Shown here piece by piece: positions 33,359-40,830 of a stretch of 40,830 nt of DNA. The first letter of the stretch is position 1, and the number at the start of each line of letters is the position of its first letter. The position numbers and the translations under genes were made by a program. The DNA is taken from the NCBI GenBank assembly GCA_013336165.1, contig JAAXUF010000014.1:1-40830 (forward strand), given 5' to 3'. Under the pieces are notes generated by a model that had not been told where the DNA came from, ran no database searches, and saw only the letters and a program-made list of their open reading frames with translations. This DNA comes from Coriobacteriia bacterium. Its GTDB lineage: Bacteria; Actinomycetota; Coriobacteriia; Anaerosomatales; JAAXUF01.

Positions 33359-34687
33359 ATGCCGCAGCAGCTTCGGTCAGATGCGATTGCGTCGATCAAG
33401 GGGAAGGACATCGAGTTCATTCACCTTTGGTTCACAGACGTTCTCGGCTTCCTGAAGACGTTCATCATCACTGCGGACGAACTCGAGACAGCCATCACTG
33501 AAGGTATGGGCTTCGATGGCTCGTCGATCCAAGGCTTCGCCCGTATCCAGGAGTCCGACATGATCGCGCTCCCCGATCCCACAACGCTTCAGATCCTGCC
33601 TTGGCGCCAGGACGGCCAGTTGGTGGCCACGATGTTTTGCGACATCGTGAGGCCCGATGGCACGCCGTACGAGGGTGATCCGCGCTACGTGCTTAAGCGC
33701 GTGCTGAAAAAGGCGGCCGAAAAGGGCTACACCTTCTACGTTGGCCCGGAGCTCGAGTACTACTACTTCAAAAATGACACGAGCACCGAACTGCTCGACC
33801 GGGGCGGCTATTTCGACATGACGACGCGCGATCTCGCGGTCGACCTGCGCAAGCAGACCGTGCGCTCTCTCAAAGATTTCGGCATTCGCGTTGAGTACAG
33901 CCATCACGAGGTCGGCCCCAGTCAACACGAGATCGACCTCCGCTATGACGAGGCCCTGCGAATGGCCGACGCCGTCATGACCTACAAGATCGTCGTCAAG
34001 GAAGTCGCACAACTCAATGGGCTGTACGCATCATTCATGCCCAAGCCGATGTTTGGCGAGGCGGGCAGCGGAATGCACGTACACCAGTCGCTTTTTGAGG
34101 GAGATCGCAACGCGTTTCACGATCCAGCAGACGAGTATCACCTCTCCGCGGCTGCAAAGCACTACATGGCGGGACTGCTTCATCATGCTCCTGCGTTCTC
34201 GGCAGTCACAAACCAGTGGGTCAACTCGTACAAGAGGCTGGTCTCGGGCTTCGAGGCACCCGTCTACATCTGCTGGGCACACAGGAACCGCTCGGCGCTC
34301 GTGCGCGTTCCGATGTACAAACCGGGCAAAGAGAAGGCGACCCGCATCGAGTTGCGTTCGCCCGATCCGGCGTGCAACCCGTACCTCGCCTTTGCCGTGA
34401 TGCTGGCGGCCGGTCTTGATGGCATAGAACGCAAACTCGAATTGCCGGCTGGTGTCGTGGACGACGTCTATGAGATGACTGACAGCGAGCGTACGGCACA
34501 CGGAATCGGGCAGCTCCCCGAGAACCTGCGCTCGGCCACTGACGCGCTCGAAAGCAGCGAACTCATGCGTGAGACGCTTGGCGCCCCGGTCATCGACTGG
34601 CTTGTTCGCAACCAGCGGATGGAGTGGCATCAGTACCGGACACGCGTCACGTCGTGGGAGCTGGAATCGTATCTGCCGTTGCTGTAG
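33359..34687 (+). CDS. glnA: Type I glutamine synthetase
   Basis: 442 residues from the ATG at 33359 (GAAGG nine bases upstream); an ATG three codons earlier sits too close to the site. It makes glutamine from glutamate, ammonia and ATP. Seen: GFDGSSIQGF (GS signature 1, about 51-60), FYVGPELEYYYF with the metal Glu residues, EVGPSQHEIDLRY, the ATP signature region KPMFGEAGSGMHVHQSLF and RIELRSPDPACNPYLAF. The Tyr adenylylation signature (NLYDLPP) is not present: the equivalent stretch reads VVDDVYEMTDSERTAHG, as in GSI-alpha enzymes, so adenylylation control is unlikely. Divergent from glutamate synthase and two genes from heliorhodopsin. A hairpin follows its stop. Confidence 0.96.
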   Translation: MPQQLRSDAIASIKGKDIEFIHLWFTDVLGFLKTFIITADELETAITEGMGFDGSSIQGFARIQESDMIALPDPTTLQILPWRQDGQLVATMFCDIVRPDGTPYEGDPRYVLKRVLKKAAEKGYTFYVGPELEYYYFKNDTSTELLDRGGYFDMTTRDLAVDLRKQTVRSLKDFGIRVEYSHHEVGPSQHEIDLRYDEALRMADAVMTYKIVVKEVAQLNGLYASFMPKPMFGEAGSGMHVHQSLFEGDRNAFHDPADEYHLSAAAKHYMAGLLHHAPAFSAVTNQWVNSYKRLVSGFEAPVYICWAHRNRSALVRVPMYKPGKEKATRIELRSPDPACNPYLAFAVMLAAGLDGIERKLELPAGVVDDVYEMTDSERTAHGIGQLPENLRSATDALESSELMRETLGAPVIDWLVRNQRMEWHQYRTRVTSWELESYLPLL

Positions 34688-34698
34688 TAGTCGCAGCT

Positions 34699-34744
34699 CC
34701 ACCGTTCCCGCGGAGGCGAATCTCAGAACTCCGGGGAACGGTGG
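34699..34744. terminator. Hairpin between glnA and the NapH-like gene
   Basis: An 11-bp perfect stem (34699-34709 with 34734-34744), then one bulged G and a further 5-bp CGGAG/CTCCG stem inside, sits 11 bases after the glnA stop and 34 bases before the end of the convergent gene. No clear U-tract. Likely bidirectional terminator. Confidence 0.65.
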
Positions 34745-34778
34745 GCGGCGACGCACGTGGGCTCGCCGAACGTGGGGA

Positions 34779-35990
34779 CTACTTGGCCAGTTTCTCCTCG
34801 ACCCAGAGTCGCACGTCTTCGGGTTCGAAAACGTATTTCGTCTTGATGTCCTTCATAGACTTGCCGAGGTCGGATGCCGGAACACCCCATCGATCCGTGA
34901 ATGCTGCCGCGGGAATACCGGTGGCATCAATGATCTCCTGCATCGAGGTGGATCCCTTGATAAGAGAGGTGTCGAAGCTTGAGGTAACGCCGCTGGAAGG
35001 ATCGGTGGAAGCGCCTCCTGACCCGCTGGTCGTCTGACTGGCGTTGATCGCCTCTGCAAGCGATGGCAAGCGCCAATCGAACTGCCCTGTCATTGTCGTT
35101 ACCGCGATGAGAGCGGCTATGGCCAGAGTGACCATGCCTGTCATGAACAGTGGGGAGGCTTTGCGCCCTCTCGGCGCTTTGATGACGAGCGCGCCAGCCG
35201 CAGGACACGCATTGACGCACTCGTTGCACGAAATGCATTCGGACGACTTCACTGTGTCGGCCTCAGAGACGATGATGTTCATCGGGCACGCCTTGTCACA
35301 GCGCTTACAGCCGATGCACGTATCGGCGTCACGCTTGATGCCAAAGAGGCTGATCTTGGAGAACACGCCGAGCACCGCACCCATCGGGCACAGGTACTTG
35401 CAGAAGAAGCGGTCGTAGACAATGGACCCGACCAGAGAGACGCCGAGCACCGCAACGCCAACAGCCAGGTCCGTGAAGAGCTCCGCTGACGTGATGTGCG
35501 CCCAAGCCGCCCAAGGATCGTAGGGGCGCATGACGAGTTCGGCCGCCCTCCAAGTCCAGATCGCGAAGACGGCTAGCACTACGTACTTGAGCCAGCGCGC
35601 AATCCGATCCACTTTCGGTGGTATGTGGGGACGGTTTTTGAACACTCTTCTTCCCAGAGAGCCGAATGCTCCTTGTAGGGTGCCGAGCGGGCAAATCTGG
35701 CCGCAGAAGGAACGGCGGAAGACCAGAGCGATGGCGAGCGATCCAATGAGCAGGATCACCGAACTCACCGCGACACGCTGGATGACTCCCGCACCCGTCA
35801 ACAGGGAAAAGAGCGTCTCAATTCCACCAAACGGGCAAAGAGCGTCGACTCCGGGAGGCTTGGCAAAGCCGCTCACGTACTGATGTGCCGTGACTATCGC
35901 GGTCAGGCCGACGAGTACGACACCCAACACGCCCCACCTCAGCCAGCGCGATCGTTTCTGTGCTGTGCGGTCACTACGCTCGTAGGTCAT
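34779..35990 (-). CDS. NapH/MauN-like 4Fe-4S membrane ferredoxin protein with extracytoplasmic C-terminal domain
   Basis: 403 residues from the ATG at 35988-35990 with AAGGG six bases upstream; a GTG 10 codons earlier is less likely. Membrane helices at about 20-40, 85-105, 130-150 and 175-200 surround two CxxxCP motifs, SFCGQICPLG and FFCKYLCPMG, as in NapH/MauN. Two classical 4Fe-4S motifs follow (CIGCKRCDKACP and CISCNECVNACP), then a further helix. The C-terminal 100 residues (Ser/Gly linker, then STSMQEIIDATGIPAAAF and DLGKSMKDIKTKY) look like a small helical external module, as seen in membrane polyferredoxins of anaerobes. Moves electrons between quinol and an unknown acceptor. No partner oxidoreductase is adjacent. 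Confidence 0.88.
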   Translation of the reverse strand: MTYERSDRTAQKRSRWLRWGVLGVVLVGLTAIVTAHQYVSGFAKPPGVDALCPFGGIETLFSLLTGAGVIQRVAVSSVILLIGSLAIALVFRRSFCGQICPLGTLQGAFGSLGRRVFKNRPHIPPKVDRIARWLKYVVLAVFAIWTWRAAELVMRPYDPWAAWAHITSAELFTDLAVGVAVLGVSLVGSIVYDRFFCKYLCPMGAVLGVFSKISLFGIKRDADTCIGCKRCDKACPMNIIVSEADTVKSSECISCNECVNACPAAGALVIKAPRGRKASPLFMTGMVTLAIAALIAVTTMTGQFDWRLPSLAEAINASQTTSGSGGASTDPSSGVTSSFDTSLIKGSTSMQEIIDATGIPAAAFTDRWGVPASDLGKSMKDIKTKYVFEPEDVRLWVEEKLAK

Positions 35991-36236
35991 CGTCGGCCCT
36001 TTCGTTGCGTTCTTGGACACTGCGCTCCGAATCTTAGCCCTAACGATATGGGTGGCCTATGAACACTGTGTGAATGGCTGGCGCGCAAGCTGTGAACTGG
36101 CGACGAAGGCCGAAAGCGTCGAATTGCGCACCGACGCCCTCGAGTATTGACCCGCAGAACGCCGATGGCGTAGGCTCCGTGAGCCGCCCGCCGAGTGAGT
36201 CTGATGACTCCGCCGAAATGCCGAGAGGTTCAAAGC

Positions 36237-36902
36237 GTGACCTATATCTTCCTTGTGGCGCTCATCCTGATCATGATCGGTGAGTTGGCGGACAAATCCC
36301 AGCTCCTCGCCTTGATCCTAGCGACACGCTACAAGGCATGGCAGGTACTCATCGGCATCTTCATTGCGACCTTCGTGGTGCACTTCTTCACCACGCTCGC
36401 AGGCCAACTCGTCGGCTCGGCCATACCTGCGGGCGTGATTCCTTGGATAACGGGACTGATGTTCATCGGCTTCGGTGTGTGGACGCTACGCGGAGACAAA
36501 GTCGAGGACGCCGAGGCGGACAAGGGGGTTCGCTTCGGTCCGATCATCGCTACCACGATCGCGTTCTTCTTCGCCGAATTAGGCGACAAGACGCAGATCA
36601 TGACGCTGGCAATCGCCGTTGACCCGGGATCGGCACTTCTGAACACCCTCAAAGACGCTGGGCCTGCCGTGCAGCAGTGGCTCTCGACCGTGGGCTCCCC
36701 CGACAACGTCAGCCAAGTTGGCCGCTTCTGGGCGGTAACGCTTGGTTCGACGACCGGCATGGTGATAGCGGATGCGATCGCCATCGCGATCGGCAGGCTT
36801 GTGGGCAAACACATGCCTGAACTGCTTATGCGGCGCATCTCCGGTGTGCTGTTCCTGCTGTTCGGCATCGCGAGTATCGCGTCGGCACTGCTCGGAACCT
36901 AG
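36237..36902 (+). CDS. GDT1/TMEM165 (UPF0016) family cation transporter
   Basis: 221 residues from a GTG at 36237 with GAGAGG upstream; longer readings are open but place the first helix oddly. The two family signatures are present: GELADKSQ at residues 15-22 and AELGDKTQ at 113-120, with Glu16/Asp19 and Glu114/Asp117 as the cation-binding acids; each opens a three-helix half. The family transports Mn2+ or Ca2+. The first motif is ELADKS rather than ELGDKT, a conservative variation. I looked for a yybP-ykoY manganese riboswitch upstream and saw none. Confidence 0.9.
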   Translation: MTYIFLVALILIMIGELADKSQLLALILATRYKAWQVLIGIFIATFVVHFFTTLAGQLVGSAIPAGVIPWITGLMFIGFGVWTLRGDKVEDAEADKGVRFGPIIATTIAFFFAELGDKTQIMTLAIAVDPGSALLNTLKDAGPAVQQWLSTVGSPDNVSQVGRFWAVTLGSTTGMVIADAIAIAIGRLVGKHMPELLMRRISGVLFLLFGIASIASALLGT

Positions 36903-36982
36903 GTACGGCGCATCCGCGGACTGCGCCCGCCCATTCTTGGGTACACCAGACTCATCACCCAAGTCGTCCCTTTGGAGCAGAA

Positions 36983-37996
36983 TTGAGTCCCGTGCACCGC
37001 ATATGGAATCCCGCGGCTTTCCAGGGCACCGGGGTACGTCGCCGCTATTTTGAGGGCTGGTACTTCAAGAACGTGGACGCTGCGGAGCGCCACACCGTCG
37101 CAGTAATCCCGGGCATTTCCTACTCGGCCGACGGTGCTCTAAAACACGCTTTCGTTCAGATCATGCCCTCCAACGGCGAGACGCACTACTACGCCTATCC
37201 CGCCGAGCAGTTCAACTCGGACCCCAACTCGCCATTCGATATCCGTATCGGCGACAATGCCTTCACGAGCGAGGGTATGACGCTCAATCTCAAGGACGGG
37301 GTGCACGAGGTACATGGTGCGCTACGGTTCGAACCCTGGCGGCCGTGGCCGGTCACGACATTCTCGCCCGGAATCATGGGATGGTACCGTTTCGTGCCTG
37401 GTATGGAGACCTACCACGGCGTGCTGTCGATGGATCACGGAATCTCCGGCTCGCTTTCGATCGATGGCGAACAGATCGTCTTCGACGGTGGCCGCGGATA
37501 TGTCGAGAAAGACTGGGGACGCAGCTTCCCGAGTTCGTGGGTCTGGGCACAGTCAAACAGCTTCGGGCGCCCGAGAGTCTCTCTCACCCTCTCGGTGGCC
37601 AAAGTGCCGTGGCTGACGGGGGCGTTTGTCGGCACCATTGCGGGCCTTCTTGTCGACGGCGAGCTGCACAGGTTCGCGACGTACACGGGCGCGCAACTCA
37701 CCTGCATCGAGACAGCCGCTAACGAGGCGCGCATCACGCTCGCCGACAAGCGAGAGGAACTCGACGTCCACGTACGGGGTTGCGAGACTCTCATTCTCAA
37801 GTCCCCTGTACTGGGCTCAATGGAGGGCCGTGACGCGGAGTCGCTGGGCGGAAGCATCGAGGTGCGGCTGCGCGACCTGCGCGGCGGACGGCCGCGCATC
37901 GTGTTCGAGGGCGTCGGTCGGCAAGCCGGCGTCGAGGTGATGAACGATCGGGACGAGCTGGGTCACATCCCCTGCACGGGGACATCGGGTCAGTAG
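36983..37996 (+). CDS. Tocopherol cyclase-like family protein
   Basis: 337 residues from a TTG at 36983; GGAG lies five bases upstream, and a GTG nine bases later is too far from it. RRYFEGWYFKNVDAAE near residue 19, ALKHAFVQIMPS, FSPGIMGWYRFVPGMETYHG near 128 and GYVEKDWGRSFPSSWVWAQSN near 172 are the signatures of the tocopherol cyclase domain (PF14249-type), which forms a paired beta-barrel/lipocalin-like fold. In plants it closes the chroman ring of tocopherol; bacterial members mostly have unknown substrates. No other tocopherol genes are near. No signal peptide is seen. Confidence 0.85.
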   Translation: MSPVHRIWNPAAFQGTGVRRRYFEGWYFKNVDAAERHTVAVIPGISYSADGALKHAFVQIMPSNGETHYYAYPAEQFNSDPNSPFDIRIGDNAFTSEGMTLNLKDGVHEVHGALRFEPWRPWPVTTFSPGIMGWYRFVPGMETYHGVLSMDHGISGSLSIDGEQIVFDGGRGYVEKDWGRSFPSSWVWAQSNSFGRPRVSLTLSVAKVPWLTGAFVGTIAGLLVDGELHRFATYTGAQLTCIETAANEARITLADKREELDVHVRGCETLILKSPVLGSMEGRDAESLGGSIEVRLRDLRGGRPRIVFEGVGRQAGVEVMNDRDELGHIPCTGTSGQ

Positions 37997-38619
37997 GCGA
38001 CGGCCACACTCTCGTGCACGTGACTTCTCTTCTCCACCGCATCGAGCAGGAACTCGGCGAGATCCGCTCGCGAGATCCGCAGCCCGCCACGGACCACAGC
38101 GCCGACCGCGGTCCTGTAGCGTCCGCGTGGTCTTCCATTCGTCAGGATCGCCGGACGCACGACAGTCCAGTCGAGATTGACGCGCGCTCTCAACTCGGCC
38201 TCCATCCTCGCGATGTCCGGATATAGTCTCGCCACCACGGGGATTCGCAGCACGAGGCGGTATCCTGTGGCCAACTCCTTGGGGTCAACCCCGGCCCCCT
38301 CGGCGGAGACCACCACGATCCTGAGTACGCCGGCCCCCTCGGCCGCATCCGCAAGATTGCGCGTACCCTCGACATACACGCGTCCGCTCGTGCGCGGCCT
38401 AGGCGCGAGCACGGACACGACCGCGTCCTGTCCTTCAATCGCCGCCTTCAGCGTACTGGGTTCCAAGACGTCGCCGACAAGTATTCGCATTCGATCGCCC
38501 ATTTGCGAGATACGCGAAGCATCGCGAACCAGCGCCGTGACATCGTGCCCGTGCACTATCGCGAGTTGCGTCAGCAGACACCCGGTCCGCCCGCTTGCAC
38601 CTGCGATCAGCAGCCGCAC
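37990..38619 (-). CDS. NAD(P)-binding atypical SDR (NmrA-like)
   Basis: 209 residues from a GTG at 38617-38619 with AGGGG seven bases upstream. LLIAGASGRTGCLLTQLA at the N-terminus is the Rossmann glycine motif (GASGxTG); VLEPSTLKAAIEGQDAVVSVL and VVSAEGAG follow; there is DWTVVRPAILTNG near residue 150 typical of NmrA/atypical-5 SDR proteins. The YxxxK pair is not evident, so it may be a regulator or binding protein rather than a reductase. It starts two bases after the glycosyltransferase stop and overlaps the convergent tocopherol-cyclase-like gene by seven bases. Confidence 0.85.
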   Translation of the reverse strand: MRLLIAGASGRTGCLLTQLAIVHGHDVTALVRDASRISQMGDRMRILVGDVLEPSTLKAAIEGQDAVVSVLAPRPRTSGRVYVEGTRNLADAAEGAGVLRIVVVSAEGAGVDPKELATGYRLVLRIPVVARLYPDIARMEAELRARVNLDWTVVRPAILTNGRPRGRYRTAVGAVVRGGLRISRADLAEFLLDAVEKRSHVHESVAVAY

Positions 38620-38620
38620 G

Positions 38621-40183
38621 CTAGGACCCCTCACTTGGAAGCGAATCCCTCAGGAGCGATCCGGACGTCTGAGCCGTCGCCACCGGGGTTGTCTTCAGTC
38701 GCAGGCGCTCCAGATCGCGAGTGACCCGGTCTATCTGTATGTCCAACGCCGCCTTGAACTCTTCGCCAGCAAACTTCTCTTTGCTGATCAGAGCCATCTT
38801 CAATCGCCCCAAATCCGACGATCTGTCTCTGCCGGTCAGCTTGCCCATGCGGCGCAGAAGCAGCCGTTTCTGCACCCTGTTCACAACGTCGAGCTCCGGG
38901 GGATTCGGTACCTCATCAAAACCCATCTTCAAGAGCAGCCCCACGAGATCCGACCTTGCTGTAACGTATTTGGTGTCCGCGTAAAACGCATCTGCCATGT
39001 CGTCCGACATGGCCCGCATCCCCCGAAGGGCATCAAGCGAGATCGTCAACCGTCCTGCCAGACCTTGTCGGCTGAGTTGGGACATGCGCGCCAAGTGGCT
39101 TATCACATGCAGTTCGCTCACCTCGTCAACGCCTTTTCGGATGAGCGTCCGGCCCGACGCGTCCCTGATATCGTCGCTCGCGACCACCGGTGACGACACG
39201 AAGAACTCACCGTAGTGCCTCTCGAATCGCATCTTACGCAGGCTCACGTATGCCGATACCACCGCGACCAAGAGCGCTACGCCTGCAAACGAGAGGTAGA
39301 TTTCCGGACCGAAACCGACAGAAGCCAGAACGGGCGTTATCACAGCGCCCGCCACCACCGACACAGAGAGAGCGCCTATTGCGTCGCCCTGCACCTCCGT
39401 AGACGGCTTCTGCAGAATCCGTTGGAGACGCCGGACCAGGCTCGCATCGCTGGCAGCCCGAGCATCCACCTCACCCTCGCCGAGGGTGGTGGAGGCGTAT
39501 TCGAACGGGATCGCGCGAATCGGAGTACCTTTCAGCGTGAGGCGCTCGGAGTAGATGTACTTGCGGGCCAGAGGAAGCCAGTCCTCCCCCTCCCACCTGC
39601 GCATCGAAACCATAATGTCATCGTTTGTGAACACGCCGAACTTGCCGATCTCCGCGACGCGCCGCGCATAGTTGTGATCCTCGGCAAGCACCAAGGACTC
39701 GTCGAAGCCGCCCAATCGCTCATGAATGGAGCGCCACACGAGTATGCAGCACCCCGACGCGTGAGGGGCAATGTGCCGGGTGAGCCACTGGTAGAGGTTC
39801 CACAGACCGCAAGCAACCAAATAATGCGGCCGCCGGTCGCTCGGCTGTGGACGGGCAGTCGCCGCCGAGTAGCCACGCTCGATGAATTCCGCAACGACCG
39901 ACGCGATGAACGCATCGGCAAGCTCGGTGTCGGCGTCGAGGAACATGATCAGATCGCCGCTCGTGGCCGCAGCCCCAGCATTCCTGCCGAGACCAGGGTG
40001 ACCACCGGGGACTACGCAGATACCGCGGGCTTCCGCGATACGCAGCGTCCCGTCGGTGGAGCCTGCGTCTGCGATGACGATCTCATCGGGCCGACGCGTC
40101 TGCCTATCGAGCGAGTCCAGAAGCGTTGGGAGATGGCGCGCCTCATTCAGTGAGGGAATCACTACCGAAAGCCTGAGGGTCAC
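38621..40183 (-). CDS. Family 2 glycosyltransferase with C-terminal membrane and helical region
   Basis: 520 residues from a GTG at 40181-40183 (GGGGG just upstream). Residues 5-230 are a GT2 fold: VVIPSLNEARHLPTLLDSL, ADAGSTDGTL, MFLDADTELAD (metal DxD), and LAEDHNYARR with the acidic catalytic region. Two hydrophobic helices at about 275-300 and 305-325 follow. Residues 330-520 are an alpha-helical charged region (SFDEVPNPPELDVV, RMGKLTGRDRSSDLGRLK) with no obvious relatives to me. The sugar donor is unknown. The next gene on this strand (SDR) is two bases away; overall a possible cell-wall glycan locus. Confidence 0.85.
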   Translation of the reverse strand: MTLRLSVVIPSLNEARHLPTLLDSLDRQTRRPDEIVIADAGSTDGTLRIAEARGICVVPGGHPGLGRNAGAAATSGDLIMFLDADTELADAFIASVVAEFIERGYSAATARPQPSDRRPHYLVACGLWNLYQWLTRHIAPHASGCCILVWRSIHERLGGFDESLVLAEDHNYARRVAEIGKFGVFTNDDIMVSMRRWEGEDWLPLARKYIYSERLTLKGTPIRAIPFEYASTTLGEGEVDARAASDASLVRRLQRILQKPSTEVQGDAIGALSVSVVAGAVITPVLASVGFGPEIYLSFAGVALLVAVVSAYVSLRKMRFERHYGEFFVSSPVVASDDIRDASGRTLIRKGVDEVSELHVISHLARMSQLSRQGLAGRLTISLDALRGMRAMSDDMADAFYADTKYVTARSDLVGLLLKMGFDEVPNPPELDVVNRVQKRLLLRRMGKLTGRDRSSDLGRLKMALISKEKFAGEEFKAALDIQIDRVTRDLERLRLKTTPVATAQTSGSLLRDSLPSEGS

Positions 40184-40222
40184 TGCCTCCCCCTGATGTC
40201 GAAACCTGTCAGCGTCATAAGG

Positions 40223-40654
40223 TCACTCCCCCCGAGATGTCGCGTACCCAGAATTATGCGCGCCGCCAGATTCGCTTCTCTTGACCACGCTAAGGATCAT
40301 TGTTCCCACACATAGTACAACGAACCAGAGCTTGAGCTGGATAGGGGGCACCAGATGGAAGGTTCGTCTCCGTCGGCAAACGCACCGACAACGTCTCCTC
40401 ACTGCCTGTTTGCACGGTGCGCGGGGCTCGGACCATAGGAGCCGGACAATCCAGCTGAGGTCATCCTGCTTCCAGTACGTGCGCGAGAGCGGGTATACAT
40501 GCCACATGTATTTGTGCACATCTGGAAGCTCGGAGGGCATCAATGAGCCAAGATGCAAGGGAACCTGTCCGCAAACCTCCAGAGCCCCCACATCAGTGGC
40601 GACGTGTACTCCTCGGCGCGGAGTCGCAGCGGTTCTGGTCGCACGCGCGGTCAA
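40223..40654 (-). CDS. Uncertain ORF with one membrane helix
   Basis: An open frame of up to 143 residues upstream of the glycosyltransferase, on the same strand. The most plausible start is an ATG at 40538-40540 giving about 105 residues; no ribosome site supports any start. A hydrophobic stretch near the C-terminus (LKLWFVVLCVGTMILSVV) could be a membrane helix and the middle is Arg/Cys-rich. Composition is less GC-biased than the neighbours, and codon use is poor. It may be non-coding or a decayed gene beside the IS element. The stretch 40184-40703 otherwise holds nothing I can support. Confidence 0.25.
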   Translation of the reverse strand: MTARATRTAATPRRGVHVATDVGALEVCGQVPLHLGSLMPSELPDVHKYMWHVYPLSRTYWKQDDLSWIVRLLWSEPRAPCKQAVRRRCRCVCRRRRTFHLVPPIQLKLWFVVLCVGTMILSVVKRSESGGAHNSGYATSRGE

Positions 40655-40703
40655 TATCGCACAAGGATAGGGCCTTGAGCATCAACAGAAGAGGAGCCGG
40701 GGT

Positions 40704-40830
40704 TGTGAACTAGACCCCAAAAGCTGGACGGCTTAATAGGGGTCTCAAGCGGCGTCCACGGACTGGGTCCGGAATTGTTCCGGGCTCAGCCCTTTCAGTT
40801 TCGGCTGGTACCTCTTGGTGTTCCAGTAGC
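40704..40830 (-). mobile_element. End of an IS3-family element, continuing past the window
   Basis: The end starts TGTGAACTAGACCCCAAAAG, which resembles IS3-family terminal inverted repeats, and is followed after about 40 bases by the 3' end of a transposase reading frame (40745-40830) pointing away from the terminus. The other end is beyond the window. Confidence 0.8.
40745..40830 (-). CDS. IS3-family transposase OrfB, C-terminal fragment (cut by window edge)
   Basis: 28 residues are visible to the TGA at 40745-40747. They read YWNTKRYQPKLKGLSPEQFRTQS then VDAA, matching the conserved C-terminus of IS3-type OrfB integrases (YN-x-R-IQ-KLKGMSP-x-Q-x-R). The gene continues off the window at its 5' side; no judgement on intactness is possible. 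Confidence 0.85.
   Translation of the reverse strand, partial: YWNTKRYQPKLKGLSPEQFRTQSVDAA

Noticed and set aside
36020-36236. yybP-ykoY manganese riboswitch upstream of the GDT1-like gene
   Set aside because: Looked for because the family often has one; no matching conserved stretches or pairing were seen.

Overview
The window is high-GC, actinobacterial-looking DNA. Initiator tRNA, GTG/TTG starts with strong AGGAGG-type ribosome binding sites, many diderm-independent lipoproteins and a mix of anaerobe markers (a giant acyl-CoA dehydratase activase, an archaeal-type FMN glutamate synthase, MenA, a NapH-like Fe-S membrane protein) suggest an uncultured or anaerobic member of Coriobacteriia or a close relative. 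This placement is inference; no rRNA gene is present.

Layout. 1-3.5 kb: envelope and transport genes (a secreted coiled-coil protein cut by the window edge, a small lipoprotein, an ABC substrate-binding lipoprotein) and menA. 3.6-8.6 kb: the lemA-htpX pair, an MBL hydrolase with a probable leaderless start, an acyltransferase, a short trigger-factor-like protein and a DUF5658 membrane protein. 8.8-12.7 kb: one 1306-residue BadF/HgdC-type activase. 12.8-16.4 kb: TfoX-like protein, DUF3883 protein, initiator tRNA-Met with its own promoter and terminator, a transglutaminase-like protein and another lipoprotein. 16.5-21.2 kb: SulP transporter and three tandem paralogous polysaccharide deacetylase lipoproteins. 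21.4-26.2 kb: tatA, an M28 peptidase overlapping a YqhA-family gene, a secreted Gly-rich protein and the two-component system beside it, whose kinase has a similar Gly-rich external loop. 26.3-29.2 kb: a membrane protein, a divergent Tag-like protein, a YghO-like acyltransferase and an overlapping PAP2_C/sphingomyelin-synthase-like enzyme. 29.2-30.5 kb: thioredoxin, with a CsoR/CstR-like operator in its promoter, and a CDF transporter.

The most striking block is 30.6-34.7 kb: a heliorhodopsin gene lies beside an FMN glutamate synthase, which is divergent from a type I glutamine synthetase. The heliorhodopsin keeps the retinal lysine, the counter-ion glutamate and both internal histidines. The glutamate synthase/glutamine synthetase intergenic region carries three 11-bp-phased GAAAY repeats like GlnR half-sites. 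Hairpins separate the glutamate synthase from heliorhodopsin. I read this as a candidate light-sensing and ammonium-assimilation module; the link is inferred from gene order plus earlier reports of heliorhodopsin binding glutamine synthetase.

34.8-40.8 kb: NapH-like Fe-S membrane protein, GDT1-type cation transporter, tocopherol-cyclase-like protein, an NAD(P)-binding reductase following a large family 2 glycosyltransferase, a poorly supported ORF, and the end of an IS3-family element running off the window.
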